From the NCBI GenBank assembly GCA_018266055.1, contig JAFDYT010000004.1:1-64000 (forward strand): DNA of 64,000 nucleotides, written 5' to 3'. Source of the DNA: Bacteroidota bacterium (GTDB lineage Bacteria > Bacteroidota > Bacteroidia > Cytophagales > Cyclobacteriaceae). Below the pieces are notes generated by a model. The model saw nothing but the letters and a program-made list of their open reading frames with translations, did no database searches and had not been told where the DNA came from. The translations under genes and the position numbers were made by a program. Below, piece by piece: positions 46,100 through 56,084 of the stretch (position 1 is the stretch's first letter; each line of letters begins with the position of its first letter).

Positions 46100-47023
46100 T
46101 CAACTAAGTGTTTCTTCCAGTGCTGCGCACAAGGCTTCATATTTAGCCGGTTTGCTATTTCTTAAACTAACAATGTTTCTCAACTTCCACTGAACTGCTG
46201 GGAAGCTGGGTAGATCAGGAAGTGGCACCAGGTTCCAATCCGGCTCGCCTTTCGTAAAACCCATGAGGAAATTCTTGTCGGCCTCCGTCATTGCCTGGTT
46301 TACTGAAGTGATGAGTTGCTCGCGGGTGGCTTCATAGTCAGCGTAGGTAAAGGGTTCGGTGGTCATGCCGCTAAACTGTCGTTCAAATGTTTGCTGCTGG
46401 TTCTGCAGGTTAGGTCTGAGTAGTTCATGTATCGGTCGCGCATGGCTTACCAGAAATAACAGAAAGCCCATTTTGACTTCCGATGTAATTCCACCGTTGT
46501 TGAGCAAATACCGGATGTCAAATAAATCGCGCGGATGTTGGCGGTCGAGGGCTGCGCAGATTTTGCCACCGTATAGCTCGGCATGCGATACCACCTTGAT
46601 GGCCGCAAATTTTTTAAATTCAGTTTGCACAGCTTGCGTAACGGAAAGTAGTCTATCCGGAAATAACAGGCCGCGTGTTACCGTATTTACTTCAATCTTC
46701 ACGGTAGCCTGTGCCGTTTGGCAATTTAACTTGGCATCTTCTCCTTGACCAACTGGCACATGGGTAACGTGTACGGAAGAATTTACTTTCCTGATCTGCG
46801 TCTCTATTCGTTCAAGGGCATCCGAAATATTTTGTAACGCCAACGGGCGCTCATCCTGCCAGCGTGTGTAGGTAAGGTCAATATCTACCGACAAGCGAGG
46901 CATGTTATTGACAAATAAATTAATGGCTGTGCCGCCTTTTAGCGCAAGCAATTTTTCAGTGGCCACATGCGGCAACAGGCTAAGCAGTAAATCCACTTGC
47001 GCTTTGTATTCGGGTCGTATCAT
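46100..47023 (-). CDS. abiEii: AbiEii-type nucleotidyltransferase toxin
   Basis: 307 residues of the AbiEii/DUF1814 family: LKGGTAINLFVNNMPRLSVDIDLTY holds the nucleotidyltransferase GG and DxD motifs, followed by AELYGGKICAALDRQHPRDLFDIRYLL, the family's second block (KxCAAxxRxxxRDxxD). The toxin modifies nucleotides or tRNA and stops growth. Its ATG overlaps the antitoxin stop by four bases (ATGA), the normal operon order AbiEi then AbiEii. It converges on the Argonaute gene. Confidence 0.93.
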   Translation of the reverse strand: MIRPEYKAQVDLLLSLLPHVATEKLLALKGGTAINLFVNNMPRLSVDIDLTYTRWQDERPLALQNISDALERIETQIRKVNSSVHVTHVPVGQGEDAKLNCQTAQATVKIEVNTVTRGLLFPDRLLSVTQAVQTEFKKFAAIKVVSHAELYGGKICAALDRQHPRDLFDIRYLLNNGGITSEVKMGFLLFLVSHARPIHELLRPNLQNQQQTFERQFSGMTTEPFTYADYEATREQLITSVNQAMTEADKNFLMGFTKGEPDWNLVPLPDLPSFPAVQWKLRNIVSLRNSKPAKYEALCAALEETLS

Positions 47024-47778
47024 GCCAGTTCTTTGGGTAAACTGATTTTATATTCAGCATTGTAAGATCCGCCTTTAACAAGACTGCGGTTTCCACTGCC
47101 GAGGTCTATCTTGGAGCGATCCACAAAACTAAGCCACTGATGTTGCGCCTTAGATGCCATGTAAAGAAACACACGTTTGATTTTTACCGAGGTGCATTTT
47201 TGTAAAAGTTCCTGCACCACTTCAGGCCTTAAATTAGTGAGTGACTCCAACAAGTGGTAACATTCTACCAGATCTAACTCTTTCGGTGCCAGGTAAAGAC
47301 ATTCCAGTATAGCACGCTCAGGGGCAGCGATGGTGATGGCAAAATTCTTTTCCTTATATTCAGTGAGGCCGATGCCTATCGGAAGTACAGAGGTACGCAC
47401 AAGATGGAGGGTCGTTCCCCAATCATAATTCTTAAACCACAAGGGTAACTTTGTTTGGCGTTGGGCAAATAGAAAAACGGATTCTTGTGTTCGGAAGAAA
47501 TGTGATAAGCCCTGCAACGTAAGGGCGGTGAGCGCTCCGGCATGTACGGGTATATGCGCTTGTTGCTGCAAGGCAAACAGTCCGCCATGCCAGGTCAGTT
47601 TATCATCGGGGCGTTTTACTGCTCCCGCTCCTATGGCCTGGAGCCAGCCGTTTTTTTTATACACTTTTTGAAGGTCACGCGAGATACCGTTTGCTTCAAG
47701 CCAACCTGAAAGCATAACTGCACCCGGTCGGTGCAGGGCAAGCATATTTTTTAATTTTGAACCATTGTTGGTATCCAT
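47020..47778 (-). CDS. abiEi: AbiEi-type antitoxin and autorepressor
   Basis: 252 residues: an N-terminal winged helix (RPGAVMLSGWLEANGISRDLQKVYKKNGWLQAIGAGAV) and a C-terminal antitoxin domain (HAGALTALTLQGLSHF, ITIAAPERAILECLYLAPKELDLVECYHLLESLT). Antitoxins of this type repress the operon through inverted repeats in the promoter; a matching inverted repeat lies directly upstream (47781-47846). Confidence 0.92.
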   Translation of the reverse strand: MDTNNGSKLKNMLALHRPGAVMLSGWLEANGISRDLQKVYKKNGWLQAIGAGAVKRPDDKLTWHGGLFALQQQAHIPVHAGALTALTLQGLSHFFRTQESVFLFAQRQTKLPLWFKNYDWGTTLHLVRTSVLPIGIGLTEYKEKNFAITIAAPERAILECLYLAPKELDLVECYHLLESLTNLRPEVVQELLQKCTSVKIKRVFLYMASKAQHQWLSFVDRSKIDLGSGNRSLVKGGSYNAEYKISLPKELA

Positions 47779-47780
47779 AA

Positions 47781-47846
47781 TACCAAAATTAGGACTTTTT
47801 TAAAGTAAATCACATCCGTTCTGTTAAATATGTTCTGATTTTGGTA
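47781..47846. promoter_or_regulatory. inverted repeat upstream of abiEi, probable autorepressor operator
   Basis: taccaaaattag (47781-47792) and ctgattttggta (47835-47846), 11 of 12 bases complementary with a 42-base spacer, beginning 2 bases upstream of the abiEi ATG. Confidence 0.6.
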
Positions 47847-48067
47847 CTTAGGGTACCCGATCAAGCGCTTTTTTAACAGGCTAATTCTTCAGAGAATCGG
47901 CCCCCGTTCCAAGAGTCATCATACGTGATTTACTACGAAAATCGTAGCATGTCGCAACCAAAAACTTTATTCCAGCGAATTGCAAAACCTCAGTTCTTCA
48001 GGAAAGAACTTTATTCATAATTAAAACCCCAAAAAACGAGGCTTATCCTATGCTGAAAGGTAAGACT

Positions 48068-51000
48068 TCACCGACTTACTCGTTTTTTTGACTCCCGTTT
48101 TGCTGGTGCCCCCTTTAGCGGCAACTCCTCCTTTCCCGCAAACGCTTTCTCCAGCTTCACCGACAGTTGTTCGATTTTAGTTTTCATTTCCGTGATGAGG
48201 TGTTTGTCTTTGAACTCGGCCTTCAGTTCTTGTTGATAGGTAGCGATTTTCCTGTCGCAGGCTTCGATGGCTTCGCGTGTGCTTTCGATGACTTTGGGAA
48301 TGCGCTTGACGGAATCCAGAATGTAGCGTCCCGCTAAAGCAGGATTATCATTGAGTTTTCCATCTGCATAATTATAGACCATTCCGCTTGAGCCAGTAAC
48401 AAATACTTTCTGCTGTGCTCCGTGGTAGCTTAGCTTAAAGTCCTGTAGTGAAGAGAGGTGAACATCTCCTTTGGAATTAACTGCCTGTTTAACACTATCC
48501 AACAAGAGTTGACCAGCTTCTTTTTTATCTTCGATAAGTTTACCGTTTATGAGTATTGGTAACTTTTCAAGGTCGTACGCTTGCAATGATTTGTTATCTA
48601 TTTCCAATTTTCCAAGTGCCACTTCCTTATCGGATTTCTCTCGTTTGGTAAGCGTTGTATAAAACTCTGCTTCCGATTTGCGTTTCAAAAATACCTGGTA
48701 GGTGCGTTCGAGGTCAGCCACTTTCTTTTCGAGTTTTACTTTTTCCAGTAAGTCGGTGTTGCCGCTGAGTAAGGCCACGTATTCGCCAAAGTTCATGCCG
48801 CCTTCCTGGTCGAATGCGCCTTCGTCAATCTTGCGTTGGTCGATAGAGCTATTTTTGATTTGGTTTATAAATTTTTGTTTGTTGGAGAGGATGTTGAATT
48901 GGTAGGCATCCAATGTGCGGTTCACCGCATAGACATAGTTGCGCACCACGTTGTTGCGATGCTCTTTGGCCATCTTGTTCCCCTGCCGTCCGCCCCTGCC
49001 GGTTCGTTGTTCGAAGTCACTTGGCCGCCATGGAATATCGAGGTGGTGCAAGGCAATGACGCGCTCCTGCACGTTTACGCCTGTTCCCAATTTTTTAGTA
49101 CTCCCAATTAACACCCTCACGTCCCCCGCATTTACTTGTTTGAAAAGTTCTTCTTTCTTCTTCCGGCTGTCGTGGTCGTGGATGAATTGAATTTCTTGTG
49201 GGTCGATGTCATGGTTCTCCACCAATACTCGTTTTATTTCTCCGTAGATGTTGAACCCACTGCCTGCTGGCGTGCCAAGGTCGCTGAAGATTAATTGTGT
49301 GCCACGATAGGGTTTGCTGTCGTTGTATTCTTCCGCTACCGTCTGACACAGTTTGCCGATTTTACCATCTTCCTCAAAGCCATAGCTGCTTGAATTGATG
49401 AGTCGCATGTCGATGCTCATTTTCTTAGCGAGGTTTGTGGCGATGAGCATGAAGGCGCTCATCTCCTTTTCGTTGAGTGCCAAGTCTACGTAGGCAGGGT
49501 TTTTTGTTTTGGTAAAGCTGATGAGCTTTTGGGTGTAGGCCTGCTGCGCTTCCGTTGGTTCCATGTTGATGACTTCATGGCTGACTTCCGGTTTGTCAAT
49601 TTTCAGGTTGTGGTCGTTGACTACGTGTGTAATCTCTGCGTAGAAGCGGGCGAGTTCAGGCACTTTGATAAACTCGCGGTAGCGTTCTTTCATCTTTAAT
49701 TCGTTGGTGACGGAGAATTCGTAGGTGGCCGACTTGCGTGCATACATTTTCGCCCATGCATCGAAGGAATTGATTTTGAGTTCGGCCAGTTTGTTGGGGC
49801 GCAAATATTTAAACAGCAAATAAAGTTCTACCAAGCTGTTGCTGATGGTGGTCCCCGATGAGAACGTGGCACCCCGGTCGCCTCCCTTTTTCTTTTGGAT
49901 GGTGCGGATGGCGAGTTCCAGGTTGAGGGCGCGCTGACTGCCTGAAGGATCCCCCAGTCCAGCCACTTGCTGGTGTCGGGTGGTGAAGTGCAGGTTTTTA
50001 AATTCCTGGCTTTCATCTACGAAGATGTGGTCGAAGCCCAGTTTGTCGAAGTCGTAGCTGAACTTGTCTCGTTGAATGGCGGCTTCCGTCATCAACAATC
50101 GCACGCTTAGGTTTTGCTTTCGGCTCTCCAATCCTTTCAATACACGCTTTGATAAGGAACGATTATCGGAAACCGCTTTGAGGTCATCATTGAGATTATT
50201 AAGTTCTTGTTCGAGAATTTCTTTTTTGATTGCGTTGGACTGTGGGATAGCCATGAACATATCATGGGTAATAATCACCGCATCCCAATCATTGGCCACG
50301 ATACTGGCGAAAATGTGCTGGCGGTTTTGTTTGGTGAAATCTTTTTGTGGGTCGGGTGCGAGGATGTTTGCCTCCGGGTAGGCCTTGCGGAAGTCTTTGG
50401 CCACATCGGCCACGTTGGCTTTCATGCAGATGATCAATGGCTTTCGTGCGGTGCCGAGCCTACGCATTTCCATGGCGGTGGATAAGATGACCAATGTTTT
50501 GCCTGCCCCCACTTTGTGGTCGATGATGCCTCCGTCTTGCTGCAGCAACATCCAGATGGCATCTTTCTGGTGAGGTCGTGGCGTGAAGTGTGACAAGCCT
50601 TGGAGTTTGAGGTGTGCGCCATCATAGTCGCGCCTCACAGAGTTGTTGATGTCGCGGTTGTAGATGGTTTCGATTTGTTGAGCGACTTGTGGGTTGTCGT
50701 TGATGAATTTTTCAAAGGCTTCTTTTACTTCGCGGATTTTCATCTCCACGTTCTTCATACCGTCTAAGTCGGGTTTGTATAAGGCTGGGTTGTCGGAAAT
50801 TTTTATCTGCAAATAGGGTTGTGTGTCGGCCATGGCGTACTCCATGATTTTGCTGCCGCCAATCTTGCCGTTGTGTGTGGTGGCGGAGTAGGTGATGCTT
50901 TCTTCATTGCTGTAGCCCTTCACGTTTACCAGAAAGGTGTCAGTAGATTCAAGGTATTTTACTTCCGTAAATTCTTTGAATAGATCTCGGGCGAAAGCTT

Positions 51001-52993
51001 CATAAATGTCATTGGGTATCCATCGCTCACCAATGTTTATGTCAATAAGCTCGCGTTTGAGGAACACCGGCTGTACTTCGCGAAGTCTATCGAGGTGACG
51101 TTCGATGTCCGGGTCACTCAACTCGGGAGTGTGGTTTCTTTCCTCTGTGTTTTGTCGGAGGCGTTCGAAGGCTGAAAGTTTTTGTACGATGTTGCCGCTG
51201 AGGAATTTGTCCTTCGTCACAAACGGTTCTACCTTAGAGTCAAGATTTCTGAAAATCAATTCTTCATTCAATCCTTCGCGAACAACTTCATCCCGATTTT
51301 TCATCATCAGCGCGGCTATGTATTCGATGTTGACTCCATTGTGCGCATTGAGTGACATCAGCAAAGCATCTTTAAGCGATTCCGGTCGTGTAATCGAAGC
51401 AGGTTTGTTATTGACCTGTTGATTAAAAATGTCTGCCTTGATGTAATGACTGTTGATTTGCTTTTCGAGCGCTAGAAGTTTGAAGCCTTCCGCATCGAAC
51501 AAACAAAGCTTACGATTTGGGATGCTGTTGATGTTACCGTAGCGGAACGTGAACAAATCGTATTGACTATTGAGTTCTTCCCGTTGCCGGTTCATTTCTA
51601 ACACTTCGCCCTCTTGTTCTGATTTTACCAACCGATTGAGTGTATTGCGCATCCCAGATAGGAGATAGGTACGCTCCACGTCCTTGATTGCCTCTACGGG
51701 AGTAATGATGCGTTTGGATCCTTGAAGGTCAATGGCAGCCACTTTACCTTGATGGATGATCAGGTTTCCGGGTTTCAGGATTTCATAGTCTGGGTGATTG
51801 GGTGGTAACATAATGATCTTGCTCTCATCTTGCCGACCTAGGTCTCGTGGTTCGAGGTCTGGAAGTTCAACTGCGCGTAGGAGAGATTTGCTATCGGGCT
51901 TTAGGGATTGCGAGAGGTAGTTGCCAATAGCATCTGAAAGTTCACGCTCAGTCCAATTCTCAAAGGGTTTTACGTCTAATGCATCGCCCCGATATTGGCC
52001 TCCGGCAATTACTTCACCCAAAATTTGTTCAGATCTGTTTTTAAAATATGTATTAATGTTTACTTCTACAGAAAGGCCTTTATCATCCGGCACTTGAATT
52101 TTTTCGGAGGTAATAAATTCGCGCTCTTGCGGACTAAGGTTTCTCTTGATTGTATTTTTCCGTAACACAATAATGTCGGTAACCGGTGAAGTGCCAGCCG
52201 ACTCAAATGCATTGTTGGGCAAGCGAATGGCCATTACTAAGTCTGACTTTTTCATCAGGTACTCACGTATTTCCTGATTGGTCGGACTGTCAGCTACGCC
52301 CGTGGTCGCGATGAAAGCAAGTAACCCTTCGTCCTTCAGGTTGTCAAGTGCTTTCACAAAGAAGTAATTGTGAATGCGCGTGGTGGATTTGATTTTAATC
52401 GGCACAGCCTCTCGAAACATCGTATCGTCAAATACACTCACGTTGCCGAAGGGAATATTACTGATAATCAGGTCGAACTTTCGGTTGGGAAAATCCTCGA
52501 GGCCAGAATGAAGTGCTTCAATGTTCGGATGTTGCCATTGCAGAAATTTCGCGGATAAGAAATCTTTTTCAATGGCGGTAATGCTGGCTTGTGAAAATTC
52601 TTTCTTCAGCGTTGTGATAAAATTACCCGTACCTGCCGAAGGTTCAAGTATCGATCGGATGCCAATGGTATCTTCTTTGATGGCATTGACAATCGGCTCC
52701 GTGATGAAGTGTGGTGTATAAAATGAAGACAGGGTAGCATTGCGCAAGCTTTCCAGAATCTGTTTGTGTTTATCAGGAAATTTTTCTTGAAGTGCAGCAT
52801 GAAATTCTTGGACGAGTGGTTGCATGCGCAAGTCTTCCTGCGTCCAAGATGTTTCGTCATCCATTGGCAACAGAAGTTCTTTCAATGCGCCAAAGCCTGT
52901 GAATGAAGTTAATTCAACTGTTTCTTCTGAGCCAAGGCTCTTTAGTGTGCGAATCACGCTTTGATAAGCATTTCGTCTTTCCTGGCTATTCAT
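48068..52993 (-). CDS. N6-adenine methylase-SNF2-type helicase fusion
   Basis: 1641 residues. The N-terminal part (about 60-330) is an N6-adenine methyltransferase: motif I SILEPSAGTGNFI, motif IV SNIPFG (the NPPF position). A linker of about 450 residues is followed by an SF2/SNF2-like helicase: Walker A HKVGAGKT near 827, DESQ near 991, SSGTTISNS (motif III-like) and RTGRGGRQGN near 1331. The last 200 residues are coiled coil with a basic tail. Such proteins are conserved cargo of Bacteroidetes conjugative elements and may protect incoming DNA from restriction or assist transfer. Its start overlaps the small gene upstream by 8 bases. Confidence 0.93.
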   Translation of the reverse strand: MNSQERRNAYQSVIRTLKSLGSEETVELTSFTGFGALKELLLPMDDETSWTQEDLRMQPLVQEFHAALQEKFPDKHKQILESLRNATLSSFYTPHFITEPIVNAIKEDTIGIRSILEPSAGTGNFITTLKKEFSQASITAIEKDFLSAKFLQWQHPNIEALHSGLEDFPNRKFDLIISNIPFGNVSVFDDTMFREAVPIKIKSTTRIHNYFFVKALDNLKDEGLLAFIATTGVADSPTNQEIREYLMKKSDLVMAIRLPNNAFESAGTSPVTDIIVLRKNTIKRNLSPQEREFITSEKIQVPDDKGLSVEVNINTYFKNRSEQILGEVIAGGQYRGDALDVKPFENWTERELSDAIGNYLSQSLKPDSKSLLRAVELPDLEPRDLGRQDESKIIMLPPNHPDYEILKPGNLIIHQGKVAAIDLQGSKRIITPVEAIKDVERTYLLSGMRNTLNRLVKSEQEGEVLEMNRQREELNSQYDLFTFRYGNINSIPNRKLCLFDAEGFKLLALEKQINSHYIKADIFNQQVNNKPASITRPESLKDALLMSLNAHNGVNIEYIAALMMKNRDEVVREGLNEELIFRNLDSKVEPFVTKDKFLSGNIVQKLSAFERLRQNTEERNHTPELSDPDIERHLDRLREVQPVFLKRELIDINIGERWIPNDIYEAFARDLFKEFTEVKYLESTDTFLVNVKGYSNEESITYSATTHNGKIGGSKIMEYAMADTQPYLQIKISDNPALYKPDLDGMKNVEMKIREVKEAFEKFINDNPQVAQQIETIYNRDINNSVRRDYDGAHLKLQGLSHFTPRPHQKDAIWMLLQQDGGIIDHKVGAGKTLVILSTAMEMRRLGTARKPLIICMKANVADVAKDFRKAYPEANILAPDPQKDFTKQNRQHIFASIVANDWDAVIITHDMFMAIPQSNAIKKEILEQELNNLNDDLKAVSDNRSLSKRVLKGLESRKQNLSVRLLMTEAAIQRDKFSYDFDKLGFDHIFVDESQEFKNLHFTTRHQQVAGLGDPSGSQRALNLELAIRTIQKKKGGDRGATFSSGTTISNSLVELYLLFKYLRPNKLAELKINSFDAWAKMYARKSATYEFSVTNELKMKERYREFIKVPELARFYAEITHVVNDHNLKIDKPEVSHEVINMEPTEAQQAYTQKLISFTKTKNPAYVDLALNEKEMSAFMLIATNLAKKMSIDMRLINSSSYGFEEDGKIGKLCQTVAEEYNDSKPYRGTQLIFSDLGTPAGSGFNIYGEIKRVLVENHDIDPQEIQFIHDHDSRKKKEELFKQVNAGDVRVLIGSTKKLGTGVNVQERVIALHHLDIPWRPSDFEQRTGRGGRQGNKMAKEHRNNVVRNYVYAVNRTLDAYQFNILSNKQKFINQIKNSSIDQRKIDEGAFDQEGGMNFGEYVALLSGNTDLLEKVKLEKKVADLERTYQVFLKRKSEAEFYTTLTKREKSDKEVALGKLEIDNKSLQAYDLEKLPILINGKLIEDKKEAGQLLLDSVKQAVNSKGDVHLSSLQDFKLSYHGAQQKVFVTGSSGMVYNYADGKLNDNPALAGRYILDSVKRIPKVIESTREAIEACDRKIATYQQELKAEFKDKHLITEMKTKIEQLSVKLEKAFAGKEELPLKGAPAKRESKKRVSR

Positions 52994-53225
52994 CCGAGAT
53001 TCCAGCTAGGCAGGCTTTCAGAGCGATTTCCTTTGCAGCCAACTCATCACACCCAACAAGCAAAGCACAGTCAAGCTCTTCTAGAAAGATGTCTACGCGG
53101 TCGCTTACAAAGTCATCTTCTGTTTGCCCGTCAAGGACTTCGTTTTTTCGATTGGGTGTCAGTTCATTCAACTGTGTTAGGATAACAGTAGCGATCGGAA
53201 GATGAAGGTTGGGGATGTCAATCAT
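52986..53225 (-). CDS. small acidic protein, unknown
   Basis: 79 residues from ATG 53225 (MIDIPNLHLPIATVILTQL); the longer open frame runs back into a low-complexity spacer and a neighbouring gene. Acidic, soluble, no known motif (DGQTEDDFVSDRVDIFLEELDCALLVGCDELAAKEIALKACL). Overlaps the methylase-helicase by 8 bases, so it is likely translated with it. A partner or small regulator of that enzyme is a guess. Confidence 0.65.
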   Translation of the reverse strand: MIDIPNLHLPIATVILTQLNELTPNRKNEVLDGQTEDDFVSDRVDIFLEELDCALLVGCDELAAKEIALKACLAGISDE

Positions 53226-53292
53226 AAAGAGATAATTAGATGTTAGACATTTAGTTTGGGAGAGACTTAAGGAAGTGGACTTATTTAGTTCG

Positions 53293-54057
53293 TTATTCCA
53301 ATTCGTGAATTCGTTGCTGGAATTTTTCTTTGAGTTGGTCAAGGAAAACCGTTTGGTTGATTTTCCGTTGGCGGATATCCTGAAAGACACGGTAATAATT
53401 GCCTAGGCTCACTTGAAATATCCGTTCAAATGCTTCTGCTACGTGTTTAAGTCCCGCCTTACCATCATTGAAAACATTCGCTGCATGCAGGGCATACAAT
53501 AATTCAATTAGGCTTGTCTTTTGAGCTGTCCAAACTAGTTCACTTGGTTCATGATCTTTTTTACGGAGCATGATTTCAAAATTGATAAGGTCATTGAGCC
53601 GGTGACTGGCGAGGTATTTTGACCAGACGTATGCTGGTGTTTCTTCTGGCAGTAATTGATTGGGTTTGTTGGTAAAATAGTAATCATCTCTATCCGTTGC
53701 ACCAGAGCGACAATACTGAATTAACTCCCGGTGTTCCAAACAGAACCATTCAAGTTTTTTGCGGAATGCCTTGAGGTGAGCGATTTGGTCACTCTTGCGA
53801 AGTGGTTCGCTGGAGAAAATACTGACCATATAGCGATAGTAGATTAGGAGCGAAAGAAATTGCGGAAAAACTATTTTGTTGAACTGTATACTATTTTGCG
53901 TCTCTCTACCAAATGGAAGAGAACCTATTACTTCTTTCACTAATTCATAACTGGCTACGGCCTGAAGTAATTTGTTTGTTTGGTCACGTTGAATGATCCC
54001 TAGCTTTTTATTCAAATCGGCCAAACGTTGTTCATAATTTTGTTCGTTCTGTTTCAT
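53293..54057 (-). CDS. rteC: RteC-domain protein
   Basis: 254 residues. The C-terminal third is the RteC signature: WTAQKTSLIELLYALHAANVFNDGKAGLKHVAEAFERIFQVSLGNYYRVFQDIRQRK. RteC of CTnDOT activates excision genes in response to the upstream regulators; here no rteA/rteB two-component pair is visible. Four bases from the coupling protein gene. The N-terminal 150 residues are helical and variable. Confidence 0.9.
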   Translation of the reverse strand: MKQNEQNYEQRLADLNKKLGIIQRDQTNKLLQAVASYELVKEVIGSLPFGRETQNSIQFNKIVFPQFLSLLIYYRYMVSIFSSEPLRKSDQIAHLKAFRKKLEWFCLEHRELIQYCRSGATDRDDYYFTNKPNQLLPEETPAYVWSKYLASHRLNDLINFEIMLRKKDHEPSELVWTAQKTSLIELLYALHAANVFNDGKAGLKHVAEAFERIFQVSLGNYYRVFQDIRQRKINQTVFLDQLKEKFQQRIHELE

Positions 54058-54060
54058 AAA

Positions 54061-55998
54061 TTAGGTGAGTTTATCCTCAATGATTTCTTTTATGTCTTCT
54101 TTGATGCGGAAGTAGTTCTTCTGAATTTCTTCCGATGTGATGGAGCGGATGGCCGGGATGGGTTGGTAGCGGCTTTCTTCCTGTTTGATGGCTTCGTGGT
54201 CGTTGATGATTTCCGCATGAAATGTTTTCAATTCAATTTTTTGTTGCGGGTCATCGGCTACTGTCCCCACAAATTCACCCGATGAAAGTGAAGCAATCTT
54301 TGAAGGAGGTATGGCGGCCTCCAGTTGAGTCGAGCGACTGAAGGAGGTGTCCGCTGCGTTGATGGAGATACTCTCTCGGTGCTGTACAATTTTCCCAAAG
54401 CGTTCTGATAGCAATTTTGACGTCTCGCCCACCACCTGGCCACTGATGACATTTCCCACAATATTCATAATCACTTCTGCCTGATCGCGGCCATAATCTT
54501 TCTTTAGTTGGCTATAGTCCTGAACGGCCAAAGTCGTGGCTACTTTGTTGGAGCGGGCGGTGGCAATGAGGCTGTCGATGCCGTTGAAGTAGATTGTCGG
54601 GAACTCATCGAATACCAGACTGCTTTTGAGCTGGTTCTTTTTATTGACGAGTTTGATGACACGGCTTATATATAAGGAGAGCACGGCTCCGTAGATTTGC
54701 TGCTTTTGTGGATTGTTGCCCATACACACGATTTTGGGGTCGTTGGGATTATTGATGTCGAGAGTGAAGTCGTTTCCTGACAATACATAATAGAGTTGGG
54801 GTGAAGACAACCGGGCCATGCCGATTTTGGCACTGGCGATCTGTCCTTCAAGCTGTTCCATCGCTTCGTTCCGGAAGGCCGACTCGAAGGGATTGATGAG
54901 CACTTCAATTTCGCGTTCGGTGCGCAAAAGCTTGAAAAGTATGGGGTACTCCAACTGCATGAGTTCAATGACGTGTGGTAGTGTGCAGCACTTGCCGTTT
55001 TCATATTTGCGCAGAAACCAGATAATGGCGGTAACGAAGTTAATGGGTGATTCCACGAAGAAGTCGCCTTGCTTTTTAATCCAGTCGCGGTTGAGGCCGA
55101 GCATGATGGTGCGTGACGACTCCGTGGCATCCGTGATGTCTTCCATTGTAGCAGGGTCGAGCGGATTGCAGCGGTGTGAACGGGAGAGGTCTTCGAAGTT
55201 GATGACAAAGAACTTGGGAGTAACTTTGTAGCGGTGACCGTAGCGCAGGAGTGTGTTGTACGTAATCTTTGATAAGTCGTCAAACTTAAAGTCGTATACG
55301 AACATGGTGAAGCCTTTGCGGATATGCTGGGTAAGGATGTGGCGTATGACGAAGTAAGACTTTCCTGCGCCCGGAGTGCCAATGACTAGTAAAGAGCGAA
55401 ACGGGTTGATGACATTAATCCAACTCTTGCGGATTTTGCCTTTCAGGTTGTAGGCTGCGGGCAGGTTGATGGAGAACTCGTTTTCGATGAGGCGCTCCTC
55501 TTGAGGGAACGATTCATTTTCTTTGTTGAAGATGTCGTTGCGGAAGCGCACCCACATTAGCCGCGATAACCACGTACCACCCGCGAGCATGAGCAAGTAG
55601 CCAATGCTCGTCAGGCACACGTATACAACCACCATGACTTGGGAAACCTGAAAAAGAGAGAAGATGAAGTGACCCAAGAAGAATATGATTATTCCGGTCA
55701 GGATGATCGCGGCTAGGTAGACTTTATTTACTTTTTCGCTTTTCTTTCCCCGTGCTCCAAACAGGGAGATGGCGAGCATCAAGGCAATCATGCCCTTGGA
55801 GGGAAAGAACCCATTGTAAAGCCCTGTTGGTTTTAACGCGAGTAAAATTTTATCTATCCACTGCCACGTTAGGCCCCACGCTGACCACACTGCATGACCG
55901 AAGTAGTAGAAGTGAATGAGCAACAGGATGACGCTCAACCACCGGAGGAAGTCGATGATGCTGCGGAGCGCTTGTTCATTTTCGCCTGTGTGTGCCAT
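54061..55998 (-). CDS. type IV coupling protein (TraD/VirD4 type, MobC of CTn elements)
   Basis: 645 residues: four N-terminal transmembrane helices (about 12-160), a linker, then the VirD4 ATPase with Walker A VIGTPGAGKSYFVIRH, Walker B SSLVFDEFPTIYF and KVATTLAVQDYSQLKKDYG. It brings the relaxase-DNA complex to the mating channel. The gene lies 86 bases after the relaxase. Confidence 0.94.
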   Translation of the reverse strand: MAHTGENEQALRSIIDFLRWLSVILLLIHFYYFGHAVWSAWGLTWQWIDKILLALKPTGLYNGFFPSKGMIALMLAISLFGARGKKSEKVNKVYLAAIILTGIIIFFLGHFIFSLFQVSQVMVVVYVCLTSIGYLLMLAGGTWLSRLMWVRFRNDIFNKENESFPQEERLIENEFSINLPAAYNLKGKIRKSWINVINPFRSLLVIGTPGAGKSYFVIRHILTQHIRKGFTMFVYDFKFDDLSKITYNTLLRYGHRYKVTPKFFVINFEDLSRSHRCNPLDPATMEDITDATESSRTIMLGLNRDWIKKQGDFFVESPINFVTAIIWFLRKYENGKCCTLPHVIELMQLEYPILFKLLRTEREIEVLINPFESAFRNEAMEQLEGQIASAKIGMARLSSPQLYYVLSGNDFTLDINNPNDPKIVCMGNNPQKQQIYGAVLSLYISRVIKLVNKKNQLKSSLVFDEFPTIYFNGIDSLIATARSNKVATTLAVQDYSQLKKDYGRDQAEVIMNIVGNVISGQVVGETSKLLSERFGKIVQHRESISINAADTSFSRSTQLEAAIPPSKIASLSSGEFVGTVADDPQQKIELKTFHAEIINDHEAIKQEESRYQPIPAIRSITSEEIQKNYFRIKEDIKEIIEDKLT

Positions 55999-56084
55999 GG
56001 CCTGACGTCATCTTTTGTTTTTTTGCCTCATCCGGCCTTCGGCCACCTTCTCCGAAGGAGAAGGGAAATGGCCTGAAGGTTTTT

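Noticed and set aside
46100..47023. The facing AbiEii gene as part of the Argonaute system
   Set aside because: It is on the opposite strand, in a complete toxin-antitoxin operon with its own operator, so it is a separate system.
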